Positions 1 through 13,051 of a stretch of 64,000 nt of DNA are shown here, piece by piece. Source of the stretch: Bedellia somnulentella (taxonomy: Eukaryota; Arthropoda; Insecta; Lepidoptera; Bedelliidae); contig OY755170.1 of assembly GCA_963576735.1 (NCBI GenBank), forward strand, positions 20,320,875 to 20,384,874, written 5' to 3'. The notes under the pieces are model-generated. The model worked only from the letters and a program-made list of their open reading frames with translations, made no database searches and was not told the origin of the DNA. Made by a program: the position numbers and the translations under genes. The first letter of the stretch is position 1. Every line of letters starts with the position of its first letter.

Positions 1-69
1 CTTGAAATAAAAGGATATACATTAACAATAATCTACCAATCTTCGAAAAATCACCATTGTCTTATTTTA

Positions 70-130
70 AACTAGTGGGCCGCCCCAACTTCGCAAGGGA
101 AGTATTTTTTTTCAAATATTAAGTTTAAAT
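70..130. repeat. Scrap of the ACTAGTGG...CTTCGCA repeat
   Basis: ACTAGTGGGCCGCCCCAACT then TCGCAAGGGAAG matches the start of the 31.0 kb repeat. Confidence 0.5.
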
Positions 131-559
131 TGGTGAATTTCTAAGGACGAAATATTGTTATAATCAGTTGAGTGGTTTTGCAGCCTATTCTAAACAACTA
201 CAAATATATATTTGATGGATGTATTTTTTACTATACAGTTTATTCTAATTTTAGATGTAATAACATTGATTTGCAGAGTAAATTTTACCCACGCTGATGT
301 ATGGCCTTCGTAATTTTGTATTTGGTCTGTAATCTAACTAATTTTCAGTTTCCGGTACCATGGAATGGAACGTTCAATCATACTTCATATTTTTGTCAAC
401 AAAGTTCAATCTGATCTCAGGTTAAACATAATATATTTTTACTTAATTTTTATTGTTTCTTATTTCATCTTTTTACCGCTTTTTTATTATTCAATTGAAC
501 TATGGCTCACATGATATGAGAAATAACTTCCGGCGAATATTAAGTTCAAGTTTGGCGTT

Positions 560-836
560 TCAGGTGTTGTGCGCAAAATAAATATAGATAAATAAATATA
601 ATTTATACGCACATATAATACAAATATCAAGTTAGCCCCAAACTAAGTTCAACTTGTATTGTGGGCTACTAACTTAACAATGTATTTAATATGATATTAT
701 ACACATATAAATACCATCCAAGCTTAGAAACTTTAATTTATGCTCATCACACAAATGTTGCTCTCAGTGGCGATCGAACCCGCAATCTCCTAGACCGAGA
801 AGCTAGGCCCCTATCCACTTGGCCACGGACGTCGTC
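560..836 (-). mobile_element. tRNA-headed SINE (family C)
   Basis: The minus strand has GTCCGTGGCCAAGTGGATAG (A-box region) and TGCGGGTTCGATCGCC (B box) at 765-830. An AT-rich body follows with CCCACAATACAAGTTGAACT and a TAAATAAATATA-type end near 570. This is a common lepidopteran SINE layout. Confidence 0.75.
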
Positions 837-2187
837 AATACCTTTTTAACATTTACCAGATCAAGATGAAACTTATAGTTCAACCTAATATCGTATAATG
901 AACTCCCTAATTCATTGCAAATTATTATAGTTTTAAGTAATTTTATTTAAAATCTTGTGAGTTACATCGATTCACTAGCGGATAATCTCGCGTGACAGAA
1001 AATATAATCCCACGAGCCACAAGTGAAACCGCGGGTCGCAATACTATATGATAAATTTGCAATTCTAAATGACTGGTAACGCAGTCAGGTAAGTGTAAGT
1101 TATAGGTTCACTCTGTATAAATAGTCGATATACAAAGTGTATATAACTGAACTAGTGACTACATAATTCTAGAAAATTCTTCGCACTGTACTTGTAACTT
1201 ATAAATGCAAGCGTTTCGCTCGAATATCTCCCAATTTATATCAATTATATAATTAAAATATTGTTGCGTATGTATAACAACTGCTTATTATCATTGATTC
1301 CGTTAAAACATACGATCATTACTATAGGCTCCAATTTGCCACGCACATAGTTTGCAATATCATTTCCGCATACGGTGAAGCGAGCAGAAGTTTTTACAAA
1401 CGCTACAATTGGTGTATCTGAGTACATTTCGACCGTACCGCGATAGAAAAAAGCGACAAGTAATTTAAACCAAGGGTTACACAATACTAAAACAATTTAA
1501 GATATTATATATTATTGTTTTAGCACTCATTATCGTTGATAACATGACTAATATGTTGTATTGGATATAGTAAAATAAACTAGCAAGGACATTACAGAGT
1601 TCACAGTATTCTTCTCCTTATCAGACAACAAACATAAATGTATAAATGAGATTGAAGTCTGGCGATACCGTTAGTTACAAGGGCCGCGTATGAGTCGCGC
1701 GCAGCTGATAAACCAAGCTGCTGCTTCATACACAATGCATTGGAACTCGTAAATCTATATACTTATAAGCTAAATTGTGCTTACTTTGATTTGAAAACCT
1801 GCTAAACGTTTTTATGTTACCTTTTAATGTATTCCTTTCTTAATACCAAGTTTAAGAAAAACGATAGCACTTCAACCGCTAAGTTGGACAAGCATAAGCA
1901 AAGGCCGGTCGTTCCCCCACCCTGCGATACCGGCTGATATCAAAACGCATAATAAACATATCTTATATACGGTTTGAATTGAATTTAGTATGACTCAAAC
2001 CATTGCAAAGCTCTCACACAATTTTCTTTGTTCAAATTAGCCTGTACAGAAGGATTTTGAAATGTTTATTTAAACCATGAAGATAATTTGCTGACGTCTT
2101 AAGTATTAATTTAATTAATGTTAATTCAATTTAGCCTACTTATGTAGGTGATCTGCAGTTTTCGACTTAATATAATGAGTTTTTTTT
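837..2187. other. AT-rich stretch, no gene seen
   Basis: Only short frames with no recognisable product. No repeat family was matched. Confidence 0.6.
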
Positions 2188-2290
2188 AACTCTACTCAAC
2201 TCAAACGTTCACGCCGAATATTCCCGAAGGGGTTGGCAGAGATACTAACACTTCTGAACATCACATGACATTGTCATCTGGTTATTTATC
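2188..2290 (-). mobile_element. SINE-A 3' fragment
   Basis: AACGTTCACGCCGAATATTC and CCGAAGGGGTTGGCAGAGAT are the reverse complement of the SINE-A 3' end; the rest is missing. Confidence 0.75.
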
Positions 2291-3773
2291 ATGGGTATTT
2301 ATGTACATTCAAAAAACATGTCCCACCTGGAGCGATCACATTGTTCAATTTTGAGATTGGCATGAAAAATCAATACGGAAAATCTACGAACATTTTATTT
2401 AATGGCACAAATATTCTTTACATTTCTGAAATATAAAGTTCGGGTATAAAATTGTTTACAATATGTGTAGCATGTCAACCGCAAGCAATGCACTCGTGTT
2501 GAATTCGTGTTGTGCGTGACTTTGACACCGCAAACATTTGATGATACGGAAGAGTAGACAAAAATTATATTTATTGATATAGATTTGAGATATAGACCTA
2601 TATCACAGGTTCATACAATACTGAGGGGTATTATAGGTGCTACAGACAGATTTGAAGTATAAACATAGCCTCGGTATTAAAAAAACACTATATATATTTT
2701 TTAAGTACAAATTGTGGTCTCTCAGATGTATTAGGCTTTCTCTGCTCAAAAAAGTTAGTATTATTTTATCAAGAAAGTTTATTTAATCAAATAACGCATA
2801 ATGGTTCTCATTTTAGTCTTACTTATGCCAGCTCAAACAAAATCGATTTAGATTCATATTTAAATTATACAAAGGATCTCACTTTGTGTAAAATAGGGTC
2901 CTTCACATGCGATTAAAACGAGTTTGCATTCTCTATTAGTTCGATCGTTTAATCGTACAAATAAAATATGACATTTATTATGTATAAGTACGTATCTTAT
3001 ATGGCGAGTATAATTATCCTCGTAATGTCGCGAGGTACCGATGAGCAGGGCCGAACGGAATATGCTCGAGTCATTTGAGTCTGGTACGACCTTGCCACAA
3101 GGCTGTTTTGGCTACAGGCACACGAACAGCATTCGTAATGTCATCGCGAAATATATAAATACATGTTATCAACATTCGCATCTTCTATACAAATATACAT
3201 TGAGATTATTATTTCCTTATCCAAATGATATAAATGTATGGAATTTTAATTAGATTTATTCAATATCAATATGAATATATGTGTACCCTTATAGACGAAC
3301 TGAACCCTTTCTTACGTTGTCGCACGAGGTGACTTAGGTGCCTGTCAATCACCTGATTGGGGCTTAAAATGATACTTGGACACTGTGAACAACTCATTTT
3401 TATGTTTCAATCTTTCCCAGAGGTTTTTCATATTTCGAAGCTCTAGTTACCCGTTTTTCGGATTTACAACCGTGAGTATAAAGGCATGTCGGTTGTTGTG
3501 CCTGGGCGGACATCGATCAACAAATTATTGTTATTCGGAGTTTTTCCTAAAAATCTTAAAACTTGATTATTCCCATTTTACTGCTTCCTTCTGAAGTAAT
3601 AAAGACGTAAGATATAAGAACAGCATAATGTGTTTTATTTATAGGATTTGGAACACCATCCAATTTGGAAAAAAGGGTAGTAATACTCTTAGTTATAAAA
3701 ACGCCTAATAAAACTATTACATAACATCCTAGCTATTGCTTTTTTAACTAAAATATATTATCACACATTCACA
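2291..3773. other. AT-rich stretch with one GC-richer patch
   Basis: A patch at 3028-3130 (GCAGGGCCGAACGGAATATG, GTACGACCTTGCC) is less AT-rich and open in one frame for 70 codons, but it resembles nothing known. The rest holds nothing recognisable. Confidence 0.5.
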
Positions 3774-4089
3774 CAGAGGTGGGCAGACTTTCACTAATGG
3801 CGATCTATATCAATAAATTAAGACGACAAGCGATCGACTTGCAATAAGACAATATTTTTTTATGTTTGATCGTTTATTGTAGGTATTGCGCACATGTTAC
3901 TATTTAAATATACTTTTATTTACAATAAAGGAGTACAGTTTCTTATTATACAAGTTAATAACTAATAACTACTAAAAATAAGTATGAAGCCAATCACATG
4001 AACTAAGAGTGTTTTTATCAGTTTTCGATCAACAATAGATTCCCTTGCGGTCGACTGGTCGACCGTGATCGACCGTTTGCCCACCCCTG
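3774..4089. mobile_element. hAT-like non-autonomous element
   Basis: The ends CAGAGGTGGGCAGAC and (minus strand) CAGGGGTGGGCAAAC are imperfect TIRs of the CAGNGGTGGGCA type typical of hAT elements. The interior carries repeated GATCGA motifs near both ends (for example GCGATCGACT, GTGATCGACC) and no ORF. The flanking octamers CATTCACA and CAATCAAC agree at only about five of eight positions, so the insertion is old. Confidence 0.7.
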
Positions 4090-4597
4090 CAATCAACGAA
4101 CCTATAATTTTAATTAATAATTTTAATTTCATTACTTTGTAAGTTCAATAGCTTGTTTTACCTGAAACTACACTCAAGGTTTTAAACAAATGAGATTCCA
4201 AGAGTTCTCGTTTATTACACAGAAGTACCTAAAAGGAACTGCTTTTTATCACCATGAGTAAACACATATGGTCTTATACAAATAGCTGCCCATTTAATTT
4301 CGACTATTGTTATCGCGTAAGTAATAGTAATTGTAAAGGTAATGTTCCTTTCAATAAGTTCGATTAATAAATACAAAACTAGCGAATGTATGATATGCTG
4401 TTTTAATTATGTGCTTAAAACTCCAAAGGGGGAAGCCAGAGTCTCGGCAGTAACATATCCAGTTATTAAAGTTGATAGTAAATGTAAAATATGATTAGCG
4501 ATTGGTCTCCAGCCAAACTGTTTAACCACCACCTCAAAAGCCCAGACGTCTTGTACGCTAACCGTAAGGATAATCGGGTTCGTATTAATACATTTAA

Positions 4598-4830
4598 TAC
4601 TCACGGCTATAAATCCCTAAATGGGATAGCCAGAGCTAAGGCATTATAATTTCCTCAGCTACTTTCGGAACTTGAGTGGGGAAAAGATGGTAAAATAAAG
4701 GTTGCTGGTGATGGGTCTCCAATCGCATCGCCCAAAAATCCCTTAAAAGCCCCAATTCGGTTAGTCACCTCTTACGTACACCCACCGGAAGAAATGGGAT
4801 AGTGCTATTCTAAGCCGACACTACACAACA
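4598..4830 (-). mobile_element. SINE-B copy
   Basis: SINE-B in reverse orientation: it begins CTCACGGCTATAAATCCCTA and ends CTAAGCCGACACTACACA. Strand is assigned by placing the TATG tail at the 3' end, as in the RTE LINE. Confidence 0.8.
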
Positions 4831-4907
4831 CAGCACAGCAGTCATATTAATGTAACCCCGCATTATTCAACTTAATTACATTTGCTTACTATATTAAAAT
4901 AAGAAAG

Positions 4908-4972
4908 AAGTGGCGATCGATAGTCTCTGCTTACCCTAATGGGAATTAACGGCGTGAGTATAAGTATGTATT
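4908..4972 (+). mobile_element. RTE LINE 3'-end fragment
   Basis: AGTGGCGATCGATAGTCTCT followed by GCGTGAGTATAAGTATGT matches the last 60 bp of the intron-1 LINE. Confidence 0.7.
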
Positions 4973-6340
4973 AAAAAATATTAACTTAACATCGAAGACA
5001 AAACGGAACTACACATTTTTCAGCACACTTGCTCATACTTGAGTTAAAATATTTGAAGTCGCTCATTATCAGAACTGGGACTCTCTGTTTATCATAATTT
5101 AGTCTTTGTATTTGAAACGAGTACTATTCAATTTAAGTTAAAATTTCATTTCAAATTGTGACAGACTTCCATTTTCAGTTCGACAACGCTTCAAAATAAG
5201 CCCGGTGCGAAAATAACTTGTTTAGAAGTGACTTCTTTTAACCCTCATAACCTCTTCTGGACAATAAAGTAAAAAATATACTGTAAGAAATTTTTGTGTC
5301 GGTTTATGATTTAAACGTACACCATACATTATGGATATAAAAAAAAGTATTGTGCCCCTGCCAACTGCAATTACTATAATTAGGAACTTCAAACATTCCC
5401 GTACAAATCTTTATCGTCTTTGTATTTAACGTGAACTTACAATGAGAAGTAAAAAAGTTTTCGAAGCCTTATTTGGAAACCAGTGTTTATACAGGAAATA
5501 AACAATAATGTTTACAAATAAGAATAATTATTTTATCTTGTTCTCAAAATGAGTCAGTGCATCTGTTGCCGAGCTACAATCGCCTAATAGATAAGTTTGA
5601 GAACAATTAATTAATTGGACCGCTTTATCTGAATGTTAATCATAACACCACAGTTTGATTTGAAATATTATTTATGTACACAATAATTGCGAATTATTTG
5701 CAGCCGTGTCGTGACGGTTTAGGATAGCACTACTTCATATCATATGGCTGCATGAGGAGGATAGGCGGGGCTTTTCTATAGCACTTTTCAATAGCTCTTT
5801 TCAAGTTATTCATGGGGTGCGGCTGGTAATCTCTCACCGGTCGAGAGCTTCAAGGCTCTCACTAAGACTAGTATTTCCTGCGGGTGCATGCAACTCAAAA
5901 TTAAATTATTAAGTATATTTTGTTTTATCGTGTTGTCGTAGTTACTAATTGCGTATTGACATTTACTGCTACATTTAGTCTTAAAGATTTATACGAAAAC
6001 TTGACCTGTATATACTAGAAAAATACTTTTGTAATAATTTTACTAAGAACTTTTCTTGATAAAAACTTAACAACCGATATTAACATAACCGATTTCGCAC
6101 AAGTTTAACAAGCATAACAACATATAGTATTAACTTAGCATAATGATGTAAGTATATTTTGCAACGTGACGTATTTAAAAAATGATTTTGCGGCCCATAA
6201 GTGGTCTCTGGGCCGCTGGCGCTGCACCTAGATATATTTTCATAGTAAAATAGTATTAGCACTATTAGAAAATCCAGCTTACTTTTCAAACGTTTTATCA
6301 ATGGAAAAATGAAATATGTAATACACTAGATTCTTATGAT
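4973..6340. other. No gene seen; SINE-B-like scrap
   Basis: CGTGACGGTTTAGGATAGCA near 5707 resembles the 5' end of SINE-B. Otherwise unremarkable. Confidence 0.5.
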
Positions 6341-6582
6341 TACATACATATACTCACGGCTATATTTCCCTAGAAGGGGTAACCAGAGCTAAGGAATTAT
6401 AAATTCCTCAGCCACTTTTGGAAGTTGAGTTGGGAAAAGATGGTAAAAGTAAAGGTTTTTGGTGATTGGTCTCCAACCGCATCACCCAAAAATCCAATAA
6501 AAAGCCCCAATACCCTTAGTCGCCTCTTACGACACCCGTGGGTAGAAAGGGGTAGCCACATTCTAAGCCGGCACTACACGGC
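6341..6582 (-). mobile_element. SINE-B copy, CATA tail at left
   Basis: Full length with tail TACATACATATACTCACGGC. It belongs to the subtype with GACACCCGTGGGTAGAAAGG and GGCACTACACGGC ends. It forms a head-to-head pair with the next copy, 42 bp away. Confidence 0.85.
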
Positions 6583-6624
6583 AAATTTATGATTAATATA
6601 CATTATACCAAAAGGGTATAAATT

Positions 6625-6799
6625 GCTGTGTAGTGCCGGCTTAGAATAGCACCACCCCATTTCTTCCGGTGGGTGTACGTAAGAGGCGACTAACTGTAAT
6701 GGGGCTTTTAAGGGATTTTTGGGCGATGCGGTTGGAGACCCATAAGCTCTGGCTACCCCTCCTAGGGATTTATAGCCGTGTGTAAATGTATGTATGTAT
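6625..6799 (+). mobile_element. SINE-B copy with internal deletion
   Basis: Starts GCTGTGTAGTGCCGGC and ends GGATTTATAGCCGTGTGT plus ATGTATGTATGTAT. About 65 bp is missing between GGTTGGAGACCCAT and AGCTCTGGCTACC. Confidence 0.85.
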
Positions 6800-7451
6800 C
6801 AAAAGGGAAACAGTATTAAATAATTATGAATTATACCAAATTCATTATTTCAAAAGTGATGAGGCAAAAAAGTTGGAGCTGAAGGTGCTCCCGGTTGAAA
6901 AATAAAAAAATAATATTTAGCACACATCAAATAGACTCTAAACACTGAAATAAATAATAATCACCCTCTACATTAGTCTCCAATATGTGACTCAATTAAA
7001 TTGTTTTCTTTTTCTGCTCATGTCCTCACAAACAAGTTAATTCCTAGCTCCACAGTGGCCAATTAACTAGCTAAAATAAATAGGAGTGGCAGTTTTATCA
7101 TATTACATGGAGCTCACGCCTTTTTATCTGATATACTCAATTATATTGAAAAGAAGGAGCGGAGCCGTTGTCACTATGCAAACTAATTCGAAGAAATTAT
7201 AGAATACATGGAAAACATTAACTCTCGCCATGAAAACTATGCTTAACTATATAGACTTTTAGAATTAGCTATTCCTCAGCAACTTTTGAAAGTTGAGCAC
7301 AAGGAAGTAGAATATTTACAGCCAAAATATCTATAACCCTATCTATATCATACTATTAAGATAATTTAATGTAACAATCTTGACAGATTAGTGAGAACAC
7401 ACCATCCCGAGGCGGGCCTGCATTAAAATGTATTTTCTTAAGTCATTAAGT

Positions 7452-7592
7452 CAAGAGTGAGGGAAGATATCATGAGTAAACCCTCAAGGCTAAGTTATGC
7501 TCAAGCATGTGATAGTGTATTCGTACAAAACGGCGATAGGCGGGCCCAATATCACGGGTATGCACCATCCATGCAAAATGTATGTATGTTAG
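7452..7592 (+). mobile_element. SINE-A middle fragment
   Basis: GTGTATTCGTACAAAACGGC followed by GATAGGCGGGCCCAATATCA and CCATCCATGCAAAATGT matches the SINE-A body. Short open frames here are SINE-derived. Confidence 0.7.
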
Positions 7593-7998
7593 AAACTGTG
7601 CCGATCTTTCAGATTTTCGGGGTGCATGTTGATTCATTCTTTATCATCGTAATATGTAGAATGAATCTTTGAAAATTCACAATTCCTGTGTTAAAATTAA
7701 AACCTATTAAGCAGAAGCAGGTTCAATAGTGTAAGTACTAAGTATCGAGGTACTCTTTTCATGTGTAGCCAAAGTTTAAATATTCGCAATTATTAAGTTG
7801 TACCTATTAAATCAAGTAACTCAACTCGACTCAATTTGTTATTAATCGAAGCTTTACATACATACATACATACAACTAACTGACGCAGCAAGTTAAAATT
7901 TAGACAGGAGTCAACTGACAGATGCCTGTTCGCAGGAGCGGTGTTGCTGTTTCGGTAAAGAGGTCAGAAATTCAAAAAGTCACACAAGCACATACAAA

Positions 7999-8227
7999 TA
8001 CTTACGGCTATAAATCCCTAGATGGGGTAGCCAGAGCTCGGGAATGAGAAATTCCTCAGCCACCTTTAGAAAGTTGAGTGGGGAAAAGATGGTAAAATAA
8101 AGTTTGTTGGTGATGGGTCTCCAATCCGCCCAATAATCCCTTTATAGCCCTAATACCGTTAGTCGCCTCTTACGTACACCCACCGGAAGAAATGGGGTAG
8201 TGCTATTCTAAGCCGACACTACACAGC
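7999..8227 (-). mobile_element. SINE-B copy
   Basis: CTTACGGCTATAAATCCCTA to CTAAGCCGACACTACACAGC; near full length, with a small deletion around the GGTTGGAGACCC segment. Confidence 0.85.
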
Positions 8228-9008
8228 TTTACCTTTCCACCTAAAGCTTAGAGCCTACGATGAATAAGGTGGCTAGACCATAGACCGGATAAGAATAACC
8301 GCGGGTTAGTGTGGCTTGGAAACCCTCAAGAGCCCAAACCAAAATCCTCAGGGTCATGAACTTAAACACCAACTTGATCCCCAAGGTATTAAACCTTTTG
8401 GATTCGGAAATAAATGGGTTCCAATTATTCCCTTTAAGATATTTTTTGTGATAACCATTAAACGGTGGCTAGTCATACATCTCTCCGCATAATGTAGTAA
8501 ACAAGAAAGTCTATGACATATTTAGCAATACCGATTTGGCAGATCAAGAGCTAACGTCTAGCGGTTGTATAAATTGTAGCTATTTTCAAACAGTATTTAG
8601 ATAAATTATATTTTAGTCAAGGCTATAAGTCCCAAAAATAGCCGAATTTTTAAATTTAGCATATTTTTCCCTTATTTTGGAATTTAAGCAAGGAAACGAC
8701 TGATCTCAATTTAAAAAAGACTGTCTTAGAAATTATACACTCGTAGTAATAATTCGGAACACCTAGTAGCAATATGGGCAACAGGTATTTAGTACTTTGG
8801 ATTAATTTTTTAAGATTAGTTTACTTGAGTTTCTAGCGGGTGGTTGAAAGTATAGCAGCGCTTTGCCGCTAACTAGTGCGGCTAACAACGGACAGTGGGC
8901 ACACTCGTGCGTTTCACTGTTCTGGTGAACTTTGATAAAACAACTATCTTAGCAGTTTGTCAATGTTTTTGACGTGATTATTGAAACAAGTCAATAATTT
9001 AAACATTA

Positions 9009-9100
9009 CATGCCAGAAATTCTTCCTCATTTTCTCGTGTAGTTGTGATAAAGCGGCGAACAAAGCACGTTGCGTAGTTTAAGCGGCTTCTAAGCAACAC
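9009..9100 (+). promoter_or_regulatory. Candidate distant 5' noncoding exon with strong donor
   Basis: A less AT-rich stretch with several CGs ends in AAGCAACAC|GTGAGT, a near-ideal donor at 9101. No ORF runs through it. It could be a first exon of a + strand gene (UNC93-like is the only one seen downstream, 28 kb away) or a chance match. Confidence 0.2.
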
Positions 9101-9769
9101 GTGAGTTTATTTCTTATAAATTAATAAATGTAAGATTCACTATTGATTGTTTGGTAACTCAATTTACAAATATTTCTCGACGGACGTGAGAATGAGATGA
9201 TATTAATCATGTATTATTTTTGTCTAATGATGATTTTATAAATTGCCTCCTTTCGCAGTTGTGAGATAATCCTCGTTCGTAAATATAATAAAATATGGTA
9301 ATTAGAAAACCATTACTACTGATTATGTAAAAAATTACACGCGTTAATATTTGTTTCCATAACAACATATCTCTAGCCATTATTTAGAAAGAAGAGACTG
9401 TTTTAATAAACTAACACTGTAGTTTATAAGCTCATTGGCTCATCATAAAGCAATCCTTTGCTTTTGAACGCCTGTATTTTCATTTCTGAATCAGAGTTGT
9501 AACATTGTTTCATAAATAAACCAATAAAATTATATTAACATGGGACGTAACTTTAAATTTATTTTTCTCGGTCCCCAACCAATCACATTTTGCAGAACTA
9601 AATCAAAACTTGAATTACATTTTAAATAAATGTACAAGACGCTACAGGCAATTGCGTTATTAGAAAAAAACACGCTTTATAGGTCAGATTTGATTTGTTT
9701 TGCTGATCTAAAATATGTCAAAATACATAGTTTACACCACATTATAACAGCAAACTTTGGCGGATGCCG

Positions 9770-9840
9770 TTTTACATGCATGGTAGCTAACTAGACTTAG
9801 AGACCTTGGGTTCGAATCTTGCTAAGGACTTACATTTGTA
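9770..9840 (+). repeat. Possible tRNA-like SINE head fragment
   Basis: CATGGTAGCTAACTAGA (weak A box) and TTGGGTTCGAATCTTG (B box) are 40 bp apart; the body is not recognised. Confidence 0.3.
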
Positions 9841-10199
9841 TAATAAAAATGATAGTCTTGTCTTGAAATTTTTCTCTAGAAATCTCTAAGTTTATGTATG
9901 ACTATGTAAAGTCAAAACACAGCTATATCACCTTTGTAAAAAATGCGCAGTAGCGGATTATGTGAAAATATGCGCTCTTATAGTTTATATACAAAAGGAG
10001 TGCATAAGGAATTATTTAGAAATGAATAAGGCACTAAAAATATGCATTAAACTACCATGTATTAAATTAATCTACTTTGTTTTTGGATTCACTAAAATTA
10101 TCAACGAAAGTAATGGTTGAATTTTGATAACTGGACGCACTCCAGTAATTATTAATAAACTATTAACTCATTAATTTGTAGACTTATAACATAACATAC

Positions 10200-10278
10200 A
10201 TTCACGCCATTAGTTCCGATAGAGGTAGATAGAGATTGTCGATTGCCCCTTCGTATGATCCAGGCAAACATCTCGTAT
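10200..10278 (-). mobile_element. RTE LINE 3'-end fragment
   Basis: On the minus strand the end motif (ACTAATGGCGTGAATG) follows a decayed copy of the last coding segment. No frame remains. Confidence 0.6.
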
Positions 10279-10577
10279 AGTTTATGTGTGGTAAATAGCA
10301 TTTTAAATAGCAATTAGCATAAAGTTTTTTTTATTGATATCAAGAACTTAATTTTATTTCAAGTTTTCTGCTAAATATGTGGATACAGCTCAATTGGAAA
10401 TACTAGTATTTACTCACAAGTTTCAACCAATGGAAAACAAAATGAGCATATGAAAGTTTTTCGGCCTTGAATAAAGATAAGGCCTGAACAAAGCATAGAA
10501 GTAACTTTTCAAAAACCTGAATCTTCAACGTGAGTCACAATTATTACTATATAAAAATCGTTTATTATACATACCTA

Positions 10578-10800
10578 TACTCACGGCTATACATCCCTAG
10601 ATGTGGTAGCCAGAGCTTCGGAATAAGAAATTACTCAGCTACTTTTGGAAGTTCAGTAAGGAAAATATTGTAAAGTAAATGTTTTTGGTGATGGGTCTCA
10701 AACCGCATTGCCCAAAAATCACTTAAAAATCCCCTATACCCTTAACCGCCTCCAACGAACACTTATGGAAAAAATATTCTAAACCGGCACTGTAGAACAG
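10578..10800 (-). mobile_element. SINE-B diverged copy
   Basis: ACTCACGGCTATACATCCCT through GGTGATGGGTCTCAAACCGC to AAACCGGCACTGTAG; many substitutions. Confidence 0.75.
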
Positions 10801-12849
10801 CAAACACAGCGTTAATGATATATTAACAAAATTGAATAGTACCTTTTAGCATTAATCTCGAACGAAACTAGTCAATCTGTTTCTGTGGGTGTCATTTGAC
10901 GCGAATGGACATTGATACCAAGTTAAGAGAAAGATGTGGAAAAGCATGATATTTATTTGTCTTTCATCGTCGATTTTTTTTTATTTCATGTTTAATCTTT
11001 CTATATTCTTTTCTTTTCCTTTTTCATAAGATGAGATTAGAATGAGAGTAGTACGTCATAAATTTTGTGACTAATAATAACAAAAAATTAACAAATGGTG
11101 GCTTTATCACACAGAAGATGTGACATACCATCTCACGTCTCATGATACAAGGTACATATAAGCTAGTGTATAAACTTTCCCGCACAAATAAAAACTGAAA
11201 TATTAGTACACCATTTATCCTTGATCCTTCAAAACATTACACACCAAAAATATTAGTTGTAAATTTTAAAATATGTTAATTACTATGTACGAAACAGACG
11301 TGCTTGTCAAAACATAATTATGTTATGTCGATAAGTTTGTCAAGTGCGTTTTGTCGCCGACAAAAAACCTTGGATTCTGTTATGCAGAGTCTACGTCCTG
11401 TCTATCTAAAATAACATATATATTTAAGAACCCCGCAAAATTTTGAATTGAACTATCATTGAACTAAACCGTATTGAACTATCTAAAATAACATATATAT
11501 TTAAGAACCCCGCAAAATTTTAGGCAAAGTTTCAAAATCGTTGATTTATCTGATATTTCAGGAATAAAAATAAATGTAAGTGATATTAGTCTTTAACTTC
11601 TTCCAAGAACAGGTCTATGACATACTCATAAACAAGTAACTAAGTTATAAAAAAATTGATGGTATTTTAAAGGCAATTCTTTGATAGATTTTGTTCATTT
11701 GATCACTTAATTACTACTTCGCAGAACAAGATTTTTCATTAACATGAAAACTGCAAATCGCATACTGAATTCAATATAGCCTCTACTCCAAAAAGTTTGA
11801 AGTAGAGTCCTTATCTTTTCTTGAAGATTTGTGATATAAATAAAGTGTCAAAACATTTAAAAAAAAAATTAAGTAAGAATCAATGTGAAGTAAAGAAATA
11901 AACGAGAATGAACAAGTATTCTTTGATTCTGAAAGGAAAAATGTGGTCTAAATTCTTATTTTTTCATGGAATCGTTTATGATTTTATCATTGTATGTATG
12001 TTTGTTGGTTATCTTTGTTAATAATGCTGTGTCATATTTGACGTCACCAAGTTCCAGCGGAGAATAAGCCGTGCTTGCAGAAATAATTTCATAAACTGTA
12101 ACAACTTAATAACTGGTTGCCATAAAACTCTTAAATTGCTTTTGTGAATAGAGGAAAACCAATACAGGCAATTATTTTAAAAGATATCACGTTTTTGCAA
12201 CCACCGCTTATCCTAACTGCATGTTTTTATTAAAATTATCTGAATACACGTGTGTTATATATAGTATACATAACTGTTACCATATTCAAAGAAGAGTAAA
12301 CAAAAAATATCAAATAATCGTAATTAGTAAGCAATTTTTGCTCATAGCAGACCAAGCTACAACGAAGATTAGATTTATTTTCGTAATATGTATTTTTCAG
12401 TACATTATAGTTGTATTAATACCACTGTTCCGTAGATTATACTTTACGAATGTTACAGGAGAAACTGTGATGAAGTAGAACAATGAAAGCTAGTTACGAT
12501 AATATTACGTCAAGCCTAAACCGTGGCGTATAACATTACAAAATCTGTTTATTAAACTTCTCCGTAGCCTACTTACAAGGCATGATTTATTCGTATTTAT
12601 ATGGCCATAGTAAAATGTTATAGTATAAATTAGTTTCATAGTGATATTACTTATAGGCATTGCACATGCACATGCGCCATGTTGTTTCAGCTTTGGAGCA
12701 GCTCTACTGATATATTTTTCTTCATCACGTACGTTTTGACATAGGAATAATTGAATAATAGAGTGTCTTATATTCTCTGAGGCAGTGTACTTTAAAATAA
12801 TACGTATAATTTAAAAAATATTTATTATATCTTACTTACATACATCCAT
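10801..12849. other. No gene seen
   Basis: Apart from the 43-bp duplication, only AT-driven open frames occur, such as 12221-12478. Confidence 0.55.
11402..11521. repeat. 43-bp perfect direct duplication, 77-bp offset
   Basis: 11402-11444 and 11479-11521 are identical (start CTATCTAAAATAACATATAT, end CCCGCAAAATTTT), separated by 34 bp. It belongs to no repeat family seen in the window. Confidence 0.9.
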
Positions 12850-13006
12850 ACTCACGGCTATAAATCTCTATAAGGGAGAGCCCTTAGCCAGAGCTAAGGA
12901 ATGAGAAATTCCTCAGCCACTCTTGGAAGTTGCGTGGGAAAAAGATGGTGATATAAAGGTTATTGGTGATGGTTAGCCGCGGGTAGAAAGGAGTAGTGAC
13001 AATGAA
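12850..13006 (-). mobile_element. SINE-B copy with internal deletion
   Basis: ACTCACGGCTATAAATCTCT to GGTTATTGGTGATGG, then directly GGGTAGAAAGGAGTAGTGAC; the middle and the far end are lost. SINE-D starts 45 bp later. Confidence 0.75.
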
Positions 13007-13051
13007 ACGTTTCTTTTGGTTTCTTGAAACACATTATTATCGTACATATGG

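Larger units (their letters stand above)
8228..10577. other. No confident gene
   Basis: Contains the candidate 5' exon at 9009-9100 and the weak SINE head at 9770. 8240-8420 is less AT-rich but unrecognised. Confidence 0.5.

Noticed and set aside
5817..5880. GC-richer patch suggestive of an RNA gene
   Set aside because: No tRNA boxes or stable fold were evident; may be a repeat scrap.
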